Of a stretch of DNA of 64,000 nt, positions 47,661-56,418 are shown piece by piece. How positions within the stretch are numbered: position 1 is the stretch's first letter; every line of letters begins with the position of its first letter. Source of the DNA: Actinophytocola xinjiangensis. Lineage in GTDB: Bacteria; Actinomycetota; Actinomycetes; Mycobacteriales; Pseudonocardiaceae. The notes beneath the pieces were generated by a model. It was not told the DNA's origin. It worked only from the letters and a program-made list of their open reading frames with translations, and made no database searches. Both the position numbers and the translations under genes were made by a program. The stretch covers positions 1 through 64,000 of the forward strand of contig NZ_MSIF01000019.1 of assembly GCF_001921215.1 (NCBI RefSeq). Reading direction: 5' to 3'.

Positions 47661-48620
47661 ATGATGGAACCAGTTTTCCGATCCGAGGAGTTACCGACCG
47701 AGGACAGGTTCGACAGCTGGCGGGAATGGAACAGAACAACCGTCGCCCCGGTCGCCGTCGCCAGCGTCCACGACCCCGACTACCGCGCCCGGATCACCAA
47801 ACTGCGCCTCGGTGACATCGCCGTCATCCACGGACTGTTCCAGACCGGTGTTCTGCGCAGAACACCGGCCCTCATCCGGGAATCCGACCCCGACAGCTAC
47901 AACCTCACCCTCGTCCTGCACGGCACCGCACACCTGTCCAGCGGCGACGGCGAGTTCACCTACCGACGCTACGACCTCGTCCTGCGCAGCTCCTCACACC
48001 CGCACACCGTCCACGTCGACGGCGGCCAACGCGCGTTCGCGAAACTGTCCCTCGACCTCCCCGCCGCCCTGCTGCCCCGGGACAAGGCCGACCAGCTCAT
48101 CGGACACCCCCTGTCCGGGCGCACCGGCATCGGCGCGCTGCTCGCCGGCTACCTCACCCGCCTGGCCCGCGAGTCCGGCACCTGCCGCGCCGCCGAAGGC
48201 CCCCGCCTGGGCGCGGTGGCCACCGACCTGGTGTCGGCGCTGATCGCCCACACCCTCGACACCGACCAGCCCCCACCCGCCGACACCCGCCGCGTCCTGA
48301 CCCTGCGCGTGCGGGCCTTCATCGAACAGCACCTGCGCGACCCCGACCTCGACCCCGCCACCATCGCCGCCGCCCACCACATCTCGCTGCGCCACCTGCA
48401 CCACCTGTTCGACCTCGACGGCCTGTCGGTCATGGCCTGGGTCCGCCGCCAACGCCTCGAACGCGCCCGCCACGACCTCACCGACCACACCCTGCCCGTG
48501 CATGCCATCGCCCAACGGTGGGGCTTCTCCCGGCATTCGGTGTTCACCCGCGCCTTCCGCGCCGCCTACGGCCTCTCACCCACCGACCAGCGACACCGCA
48601 CGGACACCCCACGGACGTGA
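47661..48620 (+). CDS. AraC family transcriptional regulator
   Basis: 319 aa; GGGAG upstream of ATG. N-terminal AraC-binding-like (OruR-type) domain from PTEDRFDSWREWNRTTVAP, then a C-terminal AraC double HTH (LRDPDLDPATIAAAHHISLR, VRRQRLERARHDL, IAQRWGFSRHSVFTRAFRAA). Same strand as, and about 70 nt before, the molybdopterin oxidoreductase gene, a plausible target. Confidence 0.91.
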   Translation: MMEPVFRSEELPTEDRFDSWREWNRTTVAPVAVASVHDPDYRARITKLRLGDIAVIHGLFQTGVLRRTPALIRESDPDSYNLTLVLHGTAHLSSGDGEFTYRRYDLVLRSSSHPHTVHVDGGQRAFAKLSLDLPAALLPRDKADQLIGHPLSGRTGIGALLAGYLTRLARESGTCRAAEGPRLGAVATDLVSALIAHTLDTDQPPPADTRRVLTLRVRAFIEQHLRDPDLDPATIAAAHHISLRHLHHLFDLDGLSVMAWVRRQRLERARHDLTDHTLPVHAIAQRWGFSRHSVFTRAFRAAYGLSPTDQRHRTDTPRT

Positions 48621-48692
48621 AGTCGCCAACGAGGGGTCTGTCGGCGTCTACTGGAGGTGGACGATCCCGACGGACGTGGGGTGGAAACGCTG

Positions 48693-51011
48693 ATGCCGAC
48701 CGAGAACATGTCGACCGGGAAACGCAGGTACGTCGGGGCGCCGGCCCCGCGGCGGGAGGACGCGCGGCTGATCGCCGGGCGGGGGCGGTTCGTCGGGGGA
48801 ACCCGCGTCGCCGACGCCGCGCACGCCGTGGTGGTGCGCAGCACCGTCGCGCACGGGCGGATCGTCGGCTACGACCTCGACGACGCGCGGGCCCTGGACG
48901 CGGTGCTGGACATCATCACCGTCGAGCACGCGCGCACGGTCGAACTGCCGTGCTCCGGACTCGGACCCGACCGGCCGACCCACTATCGGGCGTTGGACGA
49001 CACCGTGCGTTACGTCGGGCAGCCGGTGGCCGTGGTGGTCGCCGAGACCGCCGCCGCCGCGAACGACGCCGGGGCGCTGGTCGGGGTGAACATCGAGCCG
49101 TTGCGGCCGGTGGTCGGGGTGGAAGCGGCGATGGACACCGACGCCCCGCTGCTGTACCCCGACTGGGGCACCAACGTGGGGATCGACTTCCCCCTGGGGG
49201 ACGCCGACGCGGCCACCGCCGACGCCGAACACGTCGTCGACCTGACGTTTCGGCTCGCGCGGGTCGCACCCCGGCCTATCGAACCGCGCGGCGTCGTGGC
49301 CGACTACGACGGCCAGACCCTCACCGTGCGGACCGCCTCCCAGGCACCGCACGCCGTCCGAGACCAACTGGCGGCGGCGCTGGGACTGGCCGTGAGCGCG
49401 GTGCGGGTCGTGGGCTGCGACGTCGGCGGCGGGTTCGGCGCCAAGGAACACGCTTACCCCGACGACGTCCTGGTCTGCCTCGCCGCGCTGCGGCTGCGGC
49501 GCCCGGTCCGCTGGGACGAGGCCCCCGGCGACCACCTGGCCGCCACCCTGCACGCCCGCGACGCAGCCCACCACGGCCGCCTCACCCTCGACCGCGACGG
49601 CCGGTTCGTCGCCCTGTACTGCGACATCATCGGCGACCTCGGCGCCCACCCCTCCAACGTCGGCGCCGGGCCGCTGGCCGTGTCGGCGATGATGGCCACC
49701 GGCCCCTACCGGTTCGACGCCGTCGGCGCGCGGGTCCGCGCGGTCGTCACCACCACCGCCCCCACCGGCTCCTACCGCGGCTACGGCCAACCGGAAATCA
49801 CCTGGACCCGCGAACGGCTCATCGACGAGGCCGCCCGCCGCCTCGGCATCGACCCCGTCGACCTGCGGCTGCGCAACATGCTCGACCCCCACGACCTGCC
49901 CTACCGCACGGCCATGGGACCCGAGTACGACACCGGCGACTACGCCACCGGCCTGCGCACCCTGCGCGACCAGGTCACCAGCCAGGTCACCAGCCAGAGC
50001 GACAGCCGGGTCGACGGCCGGCGGCGCGGCACCGGGTACGCCTGCCACGTCGAGATGACCGGCATGGGCCCCTCCATGGCCATGAAAGCCGAAGGGCTGG
50101 GCACCGGAGGCTTCGAGAAAGCCGTCGTCCGCATGGAACCCGACGCCTCCGTCATCGTCCACACCGGACTCGCCGGGATGGGACAGGGCCTGGAGACCAC
50201 CCTCGCGCAACTGGCCGCCGACGAACTCGGCGTCCCCCTCGACCAGGTGCGGGTCGTCCTCGGCGACACCGCCAGCACCCCCTACTCACCCATCGGCTCC
50301 ATCGCCAGCCGCTCCCTGCCCGTCGGCGGCGGCGCCCTCATCCACGCCGCGACCGCCCTGCGCGACAAACTGCTCACCATCGCCGCCCACCGCCTCGAGG
50401 TCGCCACCGCCGACCTGGAGATCACCGACGGCGTCGTGCGCGTGCACGGCGTGCCCGGCGCCGAGGTCAGCCTCGCCGACCTCGCCGCCGCCGCCTGGCG
50501 CGGCTGGGACCTGCCCGAGGGCACCACCCCCGGCCTGGAGGAACAGGCCACCTACGACCCGCCCGCCTACCTGTACTCCTCGGCCGCCCACGCCGCCGCG
50601 GTCGCCGTCGACCCCGACACCGGCGACGTCGAGATCGAGGGCTACTGGGTCGTCAACGACGCCGGTGTCCTGGTCAACCCGGCGATCGTCGAGGGCCAGA
50701 TCCGCGGCGCGGTCGTCCAGGGCATCGGCATGGCCCTCTACGAACAGGTCGTCTACACCCCCGAAGGCCAACCCGCCGCCGGCTACGACCTGCCCACCGC
50801 CCGCGAAGCCCCCGACATCACCATCGTCCACCAGCGGACACCGTCACTGACCCCCGGCGGCACCAAAGGAGTCGGCGAATCCGGCACCATCAGCTCCCCG
50901 GCCGCCATCGGCAACGCCGTCGCCGCCGCCCTCCCGGAGATCGCCGACCGGATCACCGCCACCCCACTCACCCCCCACGCCCTCCACCGGGCACTGACCC
51001 AACGGAACTGA
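48693..51011 (+). CDS. Xanthine dehydrogenase family molybdopterin-binding subunit
   Basis: 772 aa from ATG 48693; GTG 48657 is an alternative. Opening RRYVGAPAPRREDARLIAGR, GCDVGGGFGAKEH (Moco loop), SYRGYGQPEITWTRE, and the catalytic Glu in GVGESGTISSPAAIGNAV. It lacks the AYxCSFR loop of CO dehydrogenase form I, so a hydroxylase or aldehyde oxidase of unknown substrate. The usual 2Fe-2S and FAD subunit genes are absent on both sides. Confidence 0.92.
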   Translation: MPTENMSTGKRRYVGAPAPRREDARLIAGRGRFVGGTRVADAAHAVVVRSTVAHGRIVGYDLDDARALDAVLDIITVEHARTVELPCSGLGPDRPTHYRALDDTVRYVGQPVAVVVAETAAAANDAGALVGVNIEPLRPVVGVEAAMDTDAPLLYPDWGTNVGIDFPLGDADAATADAEHVVDLTFRLARVAPRPIEPRGVVADYDGQTLTVRTASQAPHAVRDQLAAALGLAVSAVRVVGCDVGGGFGAKEHAYPDDVLVCLAALRLRRPVRWDEAPGDHLAATLHARDAAHHGRLTLDRDGRFVALYCDIIGDLGAHPSNVGAGPLAVSAMMATGPYRFDAVGARVRAVVTTTAPTGSYRGYGQPEITWTRERLIDEAARRLGIDPVDLRLRNMLDPHDLPYRTAMGPEYDTGDYATGLRTLRDQVTSQVTSQSDSRVDGRRRGTGYACHVEMTGMGPSMAMKAEGLGTGGFEKAVVRMEPDASVIVHTGLAGMGQGLETTLAQLAADELGVPLDQVRVVLGDTASTPYSPIGSIASRSLPVGGGALIHAATALRDKLLTIAAHRLEVATADLEITDGVVRVHGVPGAEVSLADLAAAAWRGWDLPEGTTPGLEEQATYDPPAYLYSSAAHAAAVAVDPDTGDVEIEGYWVVNDAGVLVNPAIVEGQIRGAVVQGIGMALYEQVVYTPEGQPAAGYDLPTAREAPDITIVHQRTPSLTPGGTKGVGESGTISSPAAIGNAVAAALPEIADRITATPLTPHALHRALTQRN

Positions 51012-51142
51012 TCAACGACACAGCGCGACAGCGACGTTTTGACCACGTCCCAACCACGCCCCACCACCATCCTTGCCCCAGGGCAGCTCGGCGGTGGGGT
51101 TGCGGGCGCTGGGGGTGCCCGCACCTCCCGCCCGACGGGCGT

Positions 51143-51433
51143 TCACGCCACCTCGACATAGCCGAGGATGCCGAGCAGCACCGCCGCGACCACCCACGCC
51201 CCCCGGAACAGCGACACCGCGTCGGGCCGCAGTTCGGTGTCCATGCCGTTCTCGTCCTGGTAGTACCAGGACGAGCTGCGCAGCCGCGGCATGATCTCGT
51301 TCTGGTCGGCGAACGCGCCACTGAGTGTGGCCGCCGCGCTCACCCAGATCAGGATCGCCGCCGTGACGGCGTCGTCGACGAACGCGTACGCGATCAGGCC
51401 GGGAATGATCCCCACAGTCGTGACGAACCGCAT
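51143..51433 (-). CDS. Small membrane protein
   Basis: 96 aa from ATG 51433. Two or three hydrophobic segments (TVGIIPGLIAYAFV, AILIWVSAAATLSGA, GAWVVAAVLLGILGYV) around a soluble loop with SSWYYQDENG. No clear ribosome site. Unknown family. Confidence 0.6.
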   Translation of the reverse strand: MRFVTTVGIIPGLIAYAFVDDAVTAAILIWVSAAATLSGAFADQNEIMPRLRSSSWYYQDENGMDTELRPDAVSLFRGAWVVAAVLLGILGYVEVA

Positions 51434-51487
51434 GCCGAAAGACAGTAACCGGCCACACCCGACGGCATCGCCGCTTCGATCAGAAAA

Positions 51488-51523
51488 GCCTTGTGCGGCG
51501 GCCCGAAGGCCACCGCACAAGGC
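51488..51523 (-). terminator. Rho-independent terminator of crystallin/propeller operon
   Basis: Stem 51488-51503 with 51508-51523, 15 of 16 paired, tetraloop CGAA; on the minus strand TTTTCTG follows. It sits 23 nt after the stop of the crystallin-like gene. Confidence 0.88.
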
Positions 51524-51546
51524 CACCGCAGGCCGACGTCAACGAA

Positions 51547-52155
51547 TCAGGACCACTGGATCGAGCTGGCCTCTCCGTCCAGCGAGCCCATTCCACCGCT
51601 ACCGGTGTCCCAGCCCATCGCCAATCCCTGGAAGCCGGCGTGCTCGAAATGCGCCGAGTAGCAGAAGTTGTGGTTGCCGTAGGCGTTGATCCGGTCGTTC
51701 CAGCCGTAGTCGTCCAGGTTCCACACCTGCCACTTGACCGCGCCGATCGGGTTGCCCCAGCAGCTGTCGTTCTCCACCCACCAGGTGAACGTGTCGGTGC
51801 CGAAGAAGTGGTAGTCGTAGTCGATCTCCAGGACGTTCTGCACCTGGACACCCGGCTCGGCGGCCGCCTTCGACAACGATCTCAGCTCGGCCTCGAAAGC
51901 CTTGTTCGTGGCCGCCTTCCCCGCGTCGGCGGGGGCGTCGGCGACCCGCCCGCCGGTCGCCGTCGAGATCGCCTCGGTGAAGCTGTCGAAACACCGCACC
52001 TCGGCCTTCGGGGTCGTCACGTTCCCGATGCAGTGACTGACCTTGCCCTCCACGGCGCCACCCGGCGCGGAGCCCTCCTCGGCCTGCGCCGGCGCACCCG
52101 CGACGGTCAGTCCGGCGACGGCGACAACCAGCGGAACGAGAACACGAAAACGCAT
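51547..52155 (-). CDS. Secreted beta/gamma-crystallin-like protein
   Basis: 202 aa. Signal peptide MRFRVLVPLVVAVAGLTVAG with AQA. C-terminal about 80 residues have a Greek-key pattern: DDYGWNDRINAYGNHNFCYS, FEHAGFQG, and GSLDGEASSIQW, resembling bacterial crystallin/I36 inhibitor domains. The first about 110 residues are unassigned. 12 nt after the Tat propeller gene, so cotranscribed. Confidence 0.72.
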   Translation of the reverse strand: MRFRVLVPLVVAVAGLTVAGAPAQAEEGSAPGGAVEGKVSHCIGNVTTPKAEVRCFDSFTEAISTATGGRVADAPADAGKAATNKAFEAELRSLSKAAAEPGVQVQNVLEIDYDYHFFGTDTFTWWVENDSCWGNPIGAVKWQVWNLDDYGWNDRINAYGNHNFCYSAHFEHAGFQGLAMGWDTGSGGMGSLDGEASSIQWS

Positions 52156-52167
52156 GATCTGTCTCCT

Positions 52168-53406
52168 TTACTGGGGTTGGGTCAGCGTCACGCCCACCGC
52201 GAAGTTCGTGCGCATGGGCAACACCGACGGGATTCCGAACAGGTCGTGATACGGGTCCGGAGGTGGGGGAGGCGGCGGCGGGAACCTGCGGTGCAACCAC
52301 CACCAGATCAACCAGAACCAGCGGTCGAGCCCACACCAGCCGAGGTAGAGGTAGTCGTCGCCGCCGTAGGTCAACCCCAGCGGGCCGCCAGGGGCGTGCG
52401 CGCCCGGCGGGGCGATCACCCACGGATCCGGCAGCGGGGTGAACGCGTCGGTCGCCGCCCGGATCGCCCCGTCCGCGCCCGCGTAGGTCACCACGAACTC
52501 ACCGGTCGGTGCCATCGTCGCCGCCAGCTGCGCCCCCACCGGCACCGTCCCCGGCCCGGACAACGCCACCGGCTGCTGCGGCGTCACCCCGGCCACCGGG
52601 ATCCGCCACACCCGCCCGTCGACACCGGTGAAGAACGTCGCCGCACCCCCGGTCCCCGACGCGGCCGCCACCGGCGACCCCAGCGGCGCCACATTCGGCT
52701 GGGTCGCCGCGGTCGTCGTCCAGATCGGGATCGGCCCCGCCGGCCCCGACCCGATCCGGCCCACCGCGACCCGCACCGCCCGGTCCCCGCCGACGAACAC
52801 CACCCCGAACCGGTCACCCACCGCGAACGCGGCCAGCGACGTCGTCTGCGGCACCGAACCCGTCGGCGTCACCGGCGCCAGCGGCAACCCCAACGCACCC
52901 GACCGCGAGTACATGGCGTGGTAGACCGCGCCGTTCACGCCCGTGAGGAACACGTGCGTGCCGGTCAGCCCCTCCACCGCCGCGATCCGGCCACCCGGCG
53001 GCGCCACCCCACCCTGCGGGTGCCACACGAAACTCAGGCCCGACCCGGCGGCGCTGGTGAACCCCGCGACCAGACCACCGTGGGTGCCGACCGTGAACAC
53101 CGCGACGAGCCCGTCGGAGCGGCGTACCGTGGCCACCCCACCGCCCGGCGCCCCGATCACCGCCGCACCGGCCCGGCCGAGCGTGCTCGGCCCCGCCGCG
53201 TACAGCCGACCGTCACCACCGAGATGAAAACCGGCCAGTGACGGCACCGCGGCCGCCGCCCCCTTCTCCGAAGTCATTTTCTCCGAGGACACCGCCGCTG
53301 AGGCCGTCGAGGCCAACCCGACCGGCAGTGCCGTTGCCACACCGCACGCGACCATCCCCCGAAGCAGGTCACGCCGGCTGGAAGCCGTGCTGTTCCTGGA
53401 AATCAT
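52168..53406 (-). CDS. Tat-secreted beta-propeller-like protein
   Basis: 412 aa. The Tat signal has SSRRDLLRGMVACGVATALP and cleavage near ASA. The mature part has repeated units such as FHLGGDGRLYAAG, TGTHVFLTGVNGAVYHAM, ATFFTGVDGRVWRIPV and EFVVTYAGADGAIRAA, consistent with a tectonin/PLL-type lectin propeller. A Trp-rich stretch and a run of eight Pro precede the C-terminus. First gene of the two-gene operon. Ligand unknown. Confidence 0.75.
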   Translation of the reverse strand: MISRNSTASSRRDLLRGMVACGVATALPVGLASTASAAVSSEKMTSEKGAAAAVPSLAGFHLGGDGRLYAAGPSTLGRAGAAVIGAPGGGVATVRRSDGLVAVFTVGTHGGLVAGFTSAAGSGLSFVWHPQGGVAPPGGRIAAVEGLTGTHVFLTGVNGAVYHAMYSRSGALGLPLAPVTPTGSVPQTTSLAAFAVGDRFGVVFVGGDRAVRVAVGRIGSGPAGPIPIWTTTAATQPNVAPLGSPVAAASGTGGAATFFTGVDGRVWRIPVAGVTPQQPVALSGPGTVPVGAQLAATMAPTGEFVVTYAGADGAIRAATDAFTPLPDPWVIAPPGAHAPGGPLGLTYGGDDYLYLGWCGLDRWFWLIWWWLHRRFPPPPPPPPDPYHDLFGIPSVLPMRTNFAVGVTLTQPQ

Positions 53407-53431
53407 GCGGCCATGCTAGGAATGCCACATG

Positions 53432-53462
53432 GCTGTCCGGCGCCTTCCGGAACCCGGACAGC
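53432..53462. promoter_or_regulatory. Inverted repeat upstream of NB-ARC gene
   Basis: GCTGTCCGG (53432-53440) and CCGGACAGC (53454-53462), perfect 9-bp arms, 13-nt spacer, ending 12 nt before the ATG at 53475 and between divergent genes. May be an operator or an mRNA hairpin. Confidence 0.45.
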
Positions 53463-53474
53463 AGGGGGTACCGC

Positions 53475-55865
53475 ATGACGCAGGACTCCCGGCGGGCGCT
53501 GGACGCGTTCGTCGGCGAACTCCACCGGTTGCGCGGGTGCGCGGGGGCGCCGTCGCTCAACCAGATCACCTCGACCTCGGCGACGATCGGCCAGCCGCTG
53601 GCCCGATCCACCGTCAGCGACAAACTCAACGCGAAGTCGTTGCCCGAGTGGGACTTCGTCGTCGCGTTCGTCCGCGCGTGCCTTGCCCACGCCGAACACA
53701 CCGGCCACCCGGTCCCCGACGACCTGGCCGACCTGGCCCGGTGGGACACCGCCCACTGGGAGCTGCTGTCGTCCATCGACGCCCAACGCACCACCGACCG
53801 ACTCACCGTCGCCGCCCAGAACGAGGTTCGCCGCCGGCAGGCAAGCACCCGCCACCAGGACCCGGACACGGGGGTCGTGCCGCACCAACTTCCCGCGCCC
53901 ACACCACATTTCGCCGGCCGGCTGGAGCAGCTGGCCGGGCTCACCGACCTGATCACCACGGGGACCGCCACCGGGATCGTCATCGCCGCCGTGAGCGGCA
54001 CCGCCGGCGTGGGGAAGACGACCTTCGCCGTTCACTGGGCCCACCGGGTCGCCGACCAGTTCCCGGACGGGCAGCTCTACGTGAACCTTCGGGGTTTCGA
54101 CTCGGTGCCCGCCCAGGTCGATCCCGTCGACGCGCTGCGCGGGTTCCTGGAGACACTCGGTGTTCCGGTCGAGCGCATCCCCACCGGACTCGCGGCCCAG
54201 ACTGGTCTCTACCGCAGCCTGTTGATCGGCCGCCGGATCCTGGTTCTGTTGGACAACGCGCGGGACGCCGACCAGGTTCGGCCGTTGCTGCCCGGCTCGC
54301 CCGGTTGTCTCGTTCTCGTCACCAGCCGCCAGCGCCTCACGGGGTTGGTGGCGGTCGAAGGGGCCCGTCCGATCGCCCTGGACCTGCTGTCCGGGCCGGA
54401 GGCGTGGGACCTGCTGTCACTGCGGCTGGGAACCCGTCGGGTCGCCCAGGAACCGGACGCGGTAGCACGGATCGTCAGCGCCTCAGCCGGTCTTCCCCTG
54501 GCACTGGCCGTCGTGGCCGCCAGAGCCCAGACCTTTCCGGCCTTTCCGCTGGAACATCTGGCCGAGGAACTCGACAACGCCCGGCTGGACGGTTTCGCCG
54601 GAGCCGACCCGGCGATGGATCTGCGATTCGTGTTCTCCTGGTCATGTCGAAAACTGGACGCCGGACCGGCGCGACTCTTTCGTCTTCTCGGACTACATCC
54701 CGGCGGCGGTTTCGGTGTGCACGCCGCCGCCAGCCTGTCCGGTCAGACCCTGGCCGAAACACAACGACAGTTGGCGGTGCTGTCCCACGCGAATCTCGTG
54801 TCCGAACCGTCCCCCGGGCGGTTCGTCATGCACGACCTGCTCCGGGCCTATGCCGCGGAGTTGGGGGAGGAATCCGTCGACCGCGACGCCGCCCTTGGCC
54901 GGATGCTCGACCATTACCTGCAGGCCGTGCACCACGCGGACCTGGTCCTCTACCCCCACCGGGACGCCATCACCCTGCCGCCCATCGCCGAGGGGGTGTC
55001 GGTGCCGTCGTTCGGGGGGCGGGAGCAGGCCTGGGCGTGGCTCAGCGCCGAACACCAGGTGCTGCTCGACGGGATCGAACTGGCGGCCGGCGGGTTCGAC
55101 ACGCACGCCTGGCAGCTCGCCTGGTCGATGACGACCTACCTCGACCGGATCGGGGCGTGGGCCGAACAGGGGCGGGTTCAGGAGATCGCGGTGGCGGCCG
55201 GGGTGCGGTTGGGGCACCGGGACGCCCAGGCGCGGGCGCGCCGGAACTGGGCGGTGGCGTGCCTGCGGCGCAAGCAGTATCCGGAGGCGGGGGAGCACCT
55301 GCGGGTGGCGCTGGCGTTGTACGACGAGCTGGGAGACCAGGTGGGGGCCGCCCGGACGGTGCTGAACCTGGGGATTCTGGCCGAGCAGCAGGGCGAGTAC
55401 GCGGAGGCGTTGGGGTTCGCCCAGGGGGCGTTCGAGAGGTTCTCGGTGGCTGGGCTTGTGTCAGGGCAGGCGAACGCGCTGAACAACATCGGGTGGTACC
55501 AGATCCAGTTGGGGGACCATGCGAGCGCGTTGGTCAACTGTCGGCGCGCACTGGGGCTGCAGCAGGCTTCCGGAAATGTGTACTGGCAGGCCCATGCCTG
55601 GGACAGTGTCGGGTTCGCGCATCATCATCTGGGGGAGTACGGGGAAGCCGTTCGGTGCTTCGGAAAGGCCTTGGAACTGTGGCGGGAGTCGGGCGAGAGA
55701 TATTTCGAGGCCACCACGCTGACCCATCTTGGGGATTCCCTGGGGGCTGTGGGGGAGGTTGACGAGGCCCGGGGGGTGTGGTTGCGGGCCGCTGATGTGC
55801 TTGACGAGTTGGGACATCCGGATGCTGGCGGTGTTCGCGGTCGGTTGCATCCTGGTTGGGGATAG
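53475..55865 (+). CDS. NB-ARC/TPR STAND protein
   Basis: 796 aa from ATG 53475 (AGGGGG upstream). N-terminal small helical domain (LHRLRGCAGAPSLNQI..., about 1-75), NB-ARC ATPase with P-loop GTAGVGKTTF (about 176-185), LVLLDNARDADQVRPLLPG, and GLPLAL, then a winged-helix region and C-terminal TPRs (VNL GILAEQQGEYAEAL-type units from about 610). Such proteins act as regulators or in phage defence. Its last residues (VRGRLHPGWG) may come from junction sequence with the GH12 fragment. Confidence 0.9.
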   Translation: MTQDSRRALDAFVGELHRLRGCAGAPSLNQITSTSATIGQPLARSTVSDKLNAKSLPEWDFVVAFVRACLAHAEHTGHPVPDDLADLARWDTAHWELLSSIDAQRTTDRLTVAAQNEVRRRQASTRHQDPDTGVVPHQLPAPTPHFAGRLEQLAGLTDLITTGTATGIVIAAVSGTAGVGKTTFAVHWAHRVADQFPDGQLYVNLRGFDSVPAQVDPVDALRGFLETLGVPVERIPTGLAAQTGLYRSLLIGRRILVLLDNARDADQVRPLLPGSPGCLVLVTSRQRLTGLVAVEGARPIALDLLSGPEAWDLLSLRLGTRRVAQEPDAVARIVSASAGLPLALAVVAARAQTFPAFPLEHLAEELDNARLDGFAGADPAMDLRFVFSWSCRKLDAGPARLFRLLGLHPGGGFGVHAAASLSGQTLAETQRQLAVLSHANLVSEPSPGRFVMHDLLRAYAAELGEESVDRDAALGRMLDHYLQAVHHADLVLYPHRDAITLPPIAEGVSVPSFGGREQAWAWLSAEHQVLLDGIELAAGGFDTHAWQLAWSMTTYLDRIGAWAEQGRVQEIAVAAGVRLGHRDAQARARRNWAVACLRRKQYPEAGEHLRVALALYDELGDQVGAARTVLNLGILAEQQGEYAEALGFAQGAFERFSVAGLVSGQANALNNIGWYQIQLGDHASALVNCRRALGLQQASGNVYWQAHAWDSVGFAHHHLGEYGEAVRCFGKALELWRESGERYFEATTLTHLGDSLGAVGEVDEARGVWLRAADVLDELGHPDAGGVRGRLHPGWG

Positions 55866-56360
55866 GCGGGGTCTCGCCACGCCAACCACCCCAACACCGG
55901 CGGGGTCAAGTCCTACCCCAACGCCACCCGCTACGTGAACCGGCAGCTCAGTTCGCTGAACTCACTGTCCAGCAGCTTCAGTACGCGGGTTCCCGGCGGC
56001 GGCGCCTATGCGAGCACCTACGACATCTGGGCCAACAACAACGCCTACGAGATCATGTTGTGGGTCAACCGGACCGGGCCGGTCGGGCCCATCGGCTCCT
56101 ACCAGACCAGTGTCTCCGTCGGTGGGCACGGGTGGGACGTGTACCGGGGGATGAACGGGTCCTTCGAGGTGTTCTCGTTCCTGCGGCAGGGGAACGCCTC
56201 GTCGGGGACGGTCGACGTCAAGGCGGTGCTCGACTGGATCCGGGGGCGGGGCTGGTTCGGTGACGTCACCGTGGGCTACGTGCAGTTCGGGTACGAGATC
56301 ACCTCGTCCAGCGGGGGGATGGACTTCGTGACGAACAACTTCTCCGTGTCCTACAACTGA
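55866..56360 (+). pseudogene. Glycoside hydrolase family 12, 5'-truncated
   Basis: About 160 codons of a GH12 endoglucanase directly follow the NB-ARC stop. Family motifs: HPNTGGVKSYPNATRYVNRQ, the nucleophile Glu in AYEIMLWVN, and the acid/base Glu in FGYEITSSSGGMDF. An in-frame TAG lies at 55863-55865, and the signal peptide plus the first about 60 residues of the catalytic domain are missing, so it should not be active. A GTG at 55935 could start a fragment of 141 aa. Confidence 0.8.
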
Positions 56361-56373
56361 CTTCCCTCACGGT

Positions 56374-56405
56374 GCGCCGGTCACGCCCAACGACGTGACC
56401 GGCGC
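56374..56405. terminator. Hairpin between GH12 remnant and PLP enzyme
   Basis: Perfect 12-bp stem (56374-56385 with 56394-56405), 8-nt loop, between convergent 3' ends. Confidence 0.7.
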
Positions 56406-56418
56406 GGCCTCGACGCGT

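Noticed and set aside
48693-51011. Aerobic CO dehydrogenase large subunit
   Set aside because: The AYxCSFR active-site loop of form I is absent; the loop reads SYRGYGQPE as in other family members, and coxS/coxM genes are missing.
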